Shown here in pieces: positions 60,915 through 64,000 of a stretch of DNA of 64,000 nucleotides. The position numbers and the translations under genes were made by a program. The notes below the pieces were generated by a model. It ran no database searches and was not told where the DNA came from. It worked only from the letters and a program-made list of their open reading frames with translations. Numbering within the stretch: the first letter of the stretch is position 1; the number at the start of each line of letters is the position of its first letter. The stretch spans positions 58,859,338 to 58,923,337 of the forward strand of contig NC_063452.1 of assembly GCF_020379485.1 (NCBI RefSeq), read 5' to 3'. The DNA comes from Brassica napus (Eukaryota > Streptophyta > Magnoliopsida > Brassicales > Brassicaceae).

Positions 60915-62236
60915 TGATGTGTCGAGTTTTAACCCGATTATCTAACTGCAAGTGCACAGTAAAGTACGCAGTAGTAATACGGGATCGAATCCACAGGGAC
61001 CGATGATCACACGTAGAGTTGCAGACAAGTTAATAGCTACAGCGAATCAAAATATATTTTTGATGGTTTTATTTAATTTTCTCTAGTGTCACAAAGCATA
61101 AACAAGCATGTGAAAAGATGATTTAAACGATTTGAAAACTATTTTAAAACAAACGTTGGGCATTGGGAATTCTCAGGGATTTCTTTTTAATCAAGATACA
61201 ATTAATGGAAGACACAGGGATATATTAAGAACCGTCTAGAACTCAAACACGATATTAGAATTAACCTACTTCCGTAGCGCTAATTCTCTATGTTATAGAA
61301 ATCTCCACACTAACTTCCGCTGAGTTTCAATTTCTAAACAAGCATTAAGAACAGGTTCAATATGTTCACAAAGCGCAATAACATCAACTTCCGAGGGTTA
61401 AGGACACTTTGCTCATCTAAAGTATTTTCGGAAGTTCAAACAATCACTTTCGGTGCATCAAACAATCTAATATCATGAACTAAGTGATCAATTCAGTTCA
61501 AGCAGTAAGAAATCCATTAGATGAAGAACCAAAACGTAATCCCTTAGTCTACACACGTTTTATGGATCAAAACATCAAGAAATCCCCTATGAGAACCCCT
61601 AAACCCAACTAGATGACTACTCACACATAACTAAGCAAGAACAAAACGATTTTGATGAAGAAAACATGATAAGATTGTATTAAAACAGAGTAAAGGTTCA
61701 GAAGATCTTCTCCAAATGGTTTTGAGATGAACTCCTTTACAAATCTTCACAAATCACACCAAAACAAGTACAAAACACTCAAATCTTCTCTCTAGAACTT
61801 GTAAATCTCCTCTTTGGTCGCCCCTGGTCTTTTCTGAGTCTCCAAGGTCGAGTTCTTTTGTGAATTATTGAGGGGAGTGGGTAAAAAGGAGTGAAAAGCT
61901 CGTTTGTGCGTGTGGAGCCCGTAGCGCCTTAGATCGGTCGATCCACATGGCTCGGATCGGTCGATCTCGTGTATGAAAGCCTGGGATCGGTCGATCCAGG
62001 TAGCCCGGATCGGTCGATCTCGTGCTCTGTGCGATCAATACTTCATTCGGTCCATTGTTCGGTCCATCTTGCTTCTGAATAAATCCCGAATGCGTTCTTT
62101 TCTTTCAAGCTATCTAGTAACCTGCATATTACACTTAAGAACACCAAAACGCATCAAATAGACCAAAACATTAATTAAAACCGACCATTTAATTGCTCCA
62201 AAACGAGTTTAAAACCGTTAAAAACACGGAATATCA
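60915..62236 (-). repeat. Athila 5' LTR
   Basis: 1322 bp, nearly identical to 52096-53418. Its palindrome copies are at 61932, 61955, 61985 and 62008, with the same 23-30-23 spacing. Confidence 0.95.
61932..62019. repeat. GATCG-NN-CGATC module, 5' LTR copy
   Basis: Same two pairs as in the other LTR. It lies in the sense-proximal part of the LTR, about 220-300 bp from the sense start, so probably in U3 where promoter sites are expected. Confidence 0.95.
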
Positions 62237-64000
62237 GTTATTGGGGATTTCAATGAAATAACTGGTAACCATGAGAAGGAAGGGGGTGCGCTAAGACATG
62301 CGTCTACTTTTGTACAGTTTAATAATATAATTGAAAATTGTCGTCTTCTAGAATTCCCGTCTTTGGGTAACACTATATCATGGAGTGGGAGGAGACAAGG
62401 ACAAACGGTTCGGTGTAGGTTAGATCGGGCTTTAGGGAATGTAGAATGGCATAATCTATTCCCGTACTCTTTTGTGTAATATTTGGGAATGATAGGTTCG
62501 AATCACATGCCCATTGTTACAAGTTTAGATGAGAAAGTAATCAAAACAAGGAAACAATTTCGTTTTGACAAGCGATGGATTGGTATGGAAGGGCTTATGG
62601 ACTCCATTTCGCAAGGTTGGTCTACGGAAAATCCACGGTATAGTTCGGGTATTGTAGATAAGATTATCAACTGTAGGCACGAAATATCGGTTTGGAGGAA
62701 AACTAATCCTCCATATGGTAAGGAAAAGATTAATTCTCTTCAGAAGGCTTTGGAGGAAATTCAGGGTGATAATACTAAAGAGTATGAGGAGGTACTAGAA
62801 GCATCCATGAAACTAAAAGAGGCTTATAGGGATGAAGAACTTTTTTGGGAACAAAAGGGTAGAACGACTTGGCATGCAAAAGGGGATAGTAATACAAACT
62901 TTTATCATGCTCTTGCTAAACAAAGACGGATACAGAATAAAATCGTGGGGCTACATAATAGTGACGGTGATTGGGTTACTTCGGAAGCAGGGATAGAAGG
63001 GGTAGCGATAGACTATTTTAAAGATTTGTTTTCAACGACATCACCGTCGGGTTTTAAAGAATTTTTAAAAGAGGTACCAACATTGGTTACAGACGATCAA
63101 AATAGGATTCTAACCTCTTGGGCCTCAGAAGAGGAAGTGAAATTAGCTTTATTTATGATGCATCCGGAGAAAGCTCCGGGACCGGATGGAATGACGGCTT
63201 TGTTCTTCCACCAATCATGGTCAATTATTAAAAAAGATATTACGGATATGATTAATGATTTTTCCAGGACAGGATCATTGGATGAAAGAATAAATATGAC
63301 CAATATTTGTCTCATTCCGAAGACAGTGCGGCCAAATCGAATGACGGAACTTTGACCCATCAGTTTATGTAATGTGGGATATAAAATTATTTCAAAGGTG
63401 CTTTGCCAACGTCTGAAAAGGCTACTACCATACCTAGTCTCAAAAACACAATCAGCTTTTGTTTCTGGGAGGTTGATTTCAGATAATATTTTAATTGCAC
63501 AAGAGATGTTTCATGTATTACGAACGAATAACTCATGTAAAGAGAAATTTCTGGCTATAAAGACGGATATGAGTAAGGCTTATGATAGAGTTGAATGGCC
63601 CTTTATTGAGGCTATTTTACTAAAGTTGGGTTTCTTACAACGATGGGTATCTCTTATAATGTCTTGCATCTCTTCGGTACAATACAAAGTTTTAATTAAT
63701 GGTCAGCCAAAAGGACATATTATACCAAATAGAGGACTGCACGCGACAGGGTGATCCTTTGTCGCCTTATTTATTTATTTTGTGCACTGAAGCACTAATA
63801 GCAAATATTTGGAAGAAGGAAGAAGAAAAGTTACTAACTGGGCTAAAAATTGCGCGCGGTAGTCTGGCAATTTCACATTTATTATTTGCTGATGATAGTC
63901 TCTTTTTCTGCAAATCCAATAGACAAGAATGTGAGGTCAATCTACAGATTTTAAAAGATTATGAAAGAACGTCGGGACAACAGATCAATTTTTTGAAATC
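62237..64000 (+). pseudogene. LINE ORF2, endonuclease 3' half and reverse transcriptase
   Basis: Resumes exactly at the GTTAT duplication with GDFNEI, then CRLDRALGN and SNHMPIV, the C-terminal endonuclease motifs. A TAA near 62477 interrupts it. A long frame (62483-63355) leads into the reverse transcriptase (HPEKAPGPDGM; ICLIPK), a TGA at 63353-63355 (Arg expected before PISLCNVGYK), then KTDMSKAYDRVEW, a 4-base insertion near 63737, GDPLSPYLF and the active site FADD near 63888. It continues beyond the window. Confidence 0.9.

Larger units (their letters stand above)
52096..62236 (-). mobile_element. Athila-type Ty3/gypsy element, young and full length
   Basis: A 10.14-kb element on the minus strand with perfect GTTAT duplications (52091-52095 and 62237-62241). 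LTRs are 1323 and 1322 bp with TG...CA ends and differ at about three substitutions and one base of length by eye. The primer site (minus strand, 60891-60908, TGGCGCCGTTGCCGGGGA) is complementary to tRNA-Asp, as in Athila. A polypurine tract TCTGGGGGAGT (53419-53429) precedes the 3' LTR. A single 1893-codon gag-pol frame is intact. About 1.7 kb of 3' internal DNA follows it. It may be competent for transposition. Confidence 0.95.
50670..64000 (+). mobile_element. L1-type LINE, 5' truncated, interrupted by Athila
   Basis: ORF1 tail, spacer and ORF2 (endonuclease and reverse transcriptase) are collinear on the plus strand once the Athila element at 52096-62236 and one GTTAT copy are removed. 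The 3' end is outside the window. Several stops show it is non-functional. Confidence 0.88.

Overview
This is a plant nuclear DNA window, almost certainly from a Brassicaceae species close to Arabidopsis. Three split host genes with GT-AG introns are readable. One matches the plastid sigma factor SIG4 (419 residues once spliced). Next to it, tail to tail, lies a UPF0114 membrane-protein gene, the same neighbour pair I recall from Arabidopsis chromosome 5. The third is a tropinone-reductase-like short-chain dehydrogenase. Nearly everything else is transposable-element sequence or AT-rich intergenic DNA. There is no rRNA, bona fide tRNA, CRISPR or prokaryotic feature.

Layout. 1-7.4 kb: Helitron ends, a roughly 470-bp tandem array, mariner-like and hAT-like MITEs and minisatellites. 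7.55-14.03 kb: a GC-rich-ended inverted-repeat element split by a decayed Copia element (Copia-A, 7869-13680, ATTCT target duplication). 14.2-17.7 kb: SIG4 and the UPF0114 gene, convergent, with a 285-bp hAT-type MITE between their 3' ends. 17.9-24.3 kb: a GC-ended hAT-like repeat, a Mutator-like element with a decayed mudrA-type transposase plus DUF1985 and GRF zinc-finger remnants, and a Helitron 3' end. 27.2-31.9 kb: a second Copia family (Copia-D). 32.5-33.8 kb: the dehydrogenase gene. 34.7-37.6 kb: nested hAT/SINE debris and low-complexity DNA. 37.9-43.0 kb: a decayed Ty3/gypsy element on the minus strand. 43.1-49.8 kb: Copia-H, minus strand, related to Copia-A. 49.9 kb: a SINE with a perfect 14-bp target duplication. 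50.7-64.0 kb: a LINE interrupted by a 10.1-kb Athila-type gypsy element (52096-62236).

The Athila element is the most striking object. Its LTRs differ at about three substitutions and one indel over 1.32 kb, it has a perfect GTTAT target duplication, a tRNA-Asp-type primer site and an uninterrupted 1893-codon gag-pol frame, so it is young and may be competent. It carries a repeated quasi-palindrome, GATCG-NN-CGATC, in pairs about 23 bp apart. The pairs occur in both LTRs, inside the gag-pol frame (read as a repeated IDRS peptide) and in the 3' internal region, where the central dinucleotide is inverted. I regard this as the best candidate for an undescribed element-level system, possibly sites for a dimeric DNA-binding protein. 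Its function is not shown by the sequence.

The retroelements give a relative history. Gypsy-G and the Copia elements have LTR divergence near 5% or more and several stops, the LINE was already inserted before Athila landed in it, and Athila is newest. Exon boundaries, repeat borders and differences were read by eye, so small coordinate errors are possible in the decayed parts.
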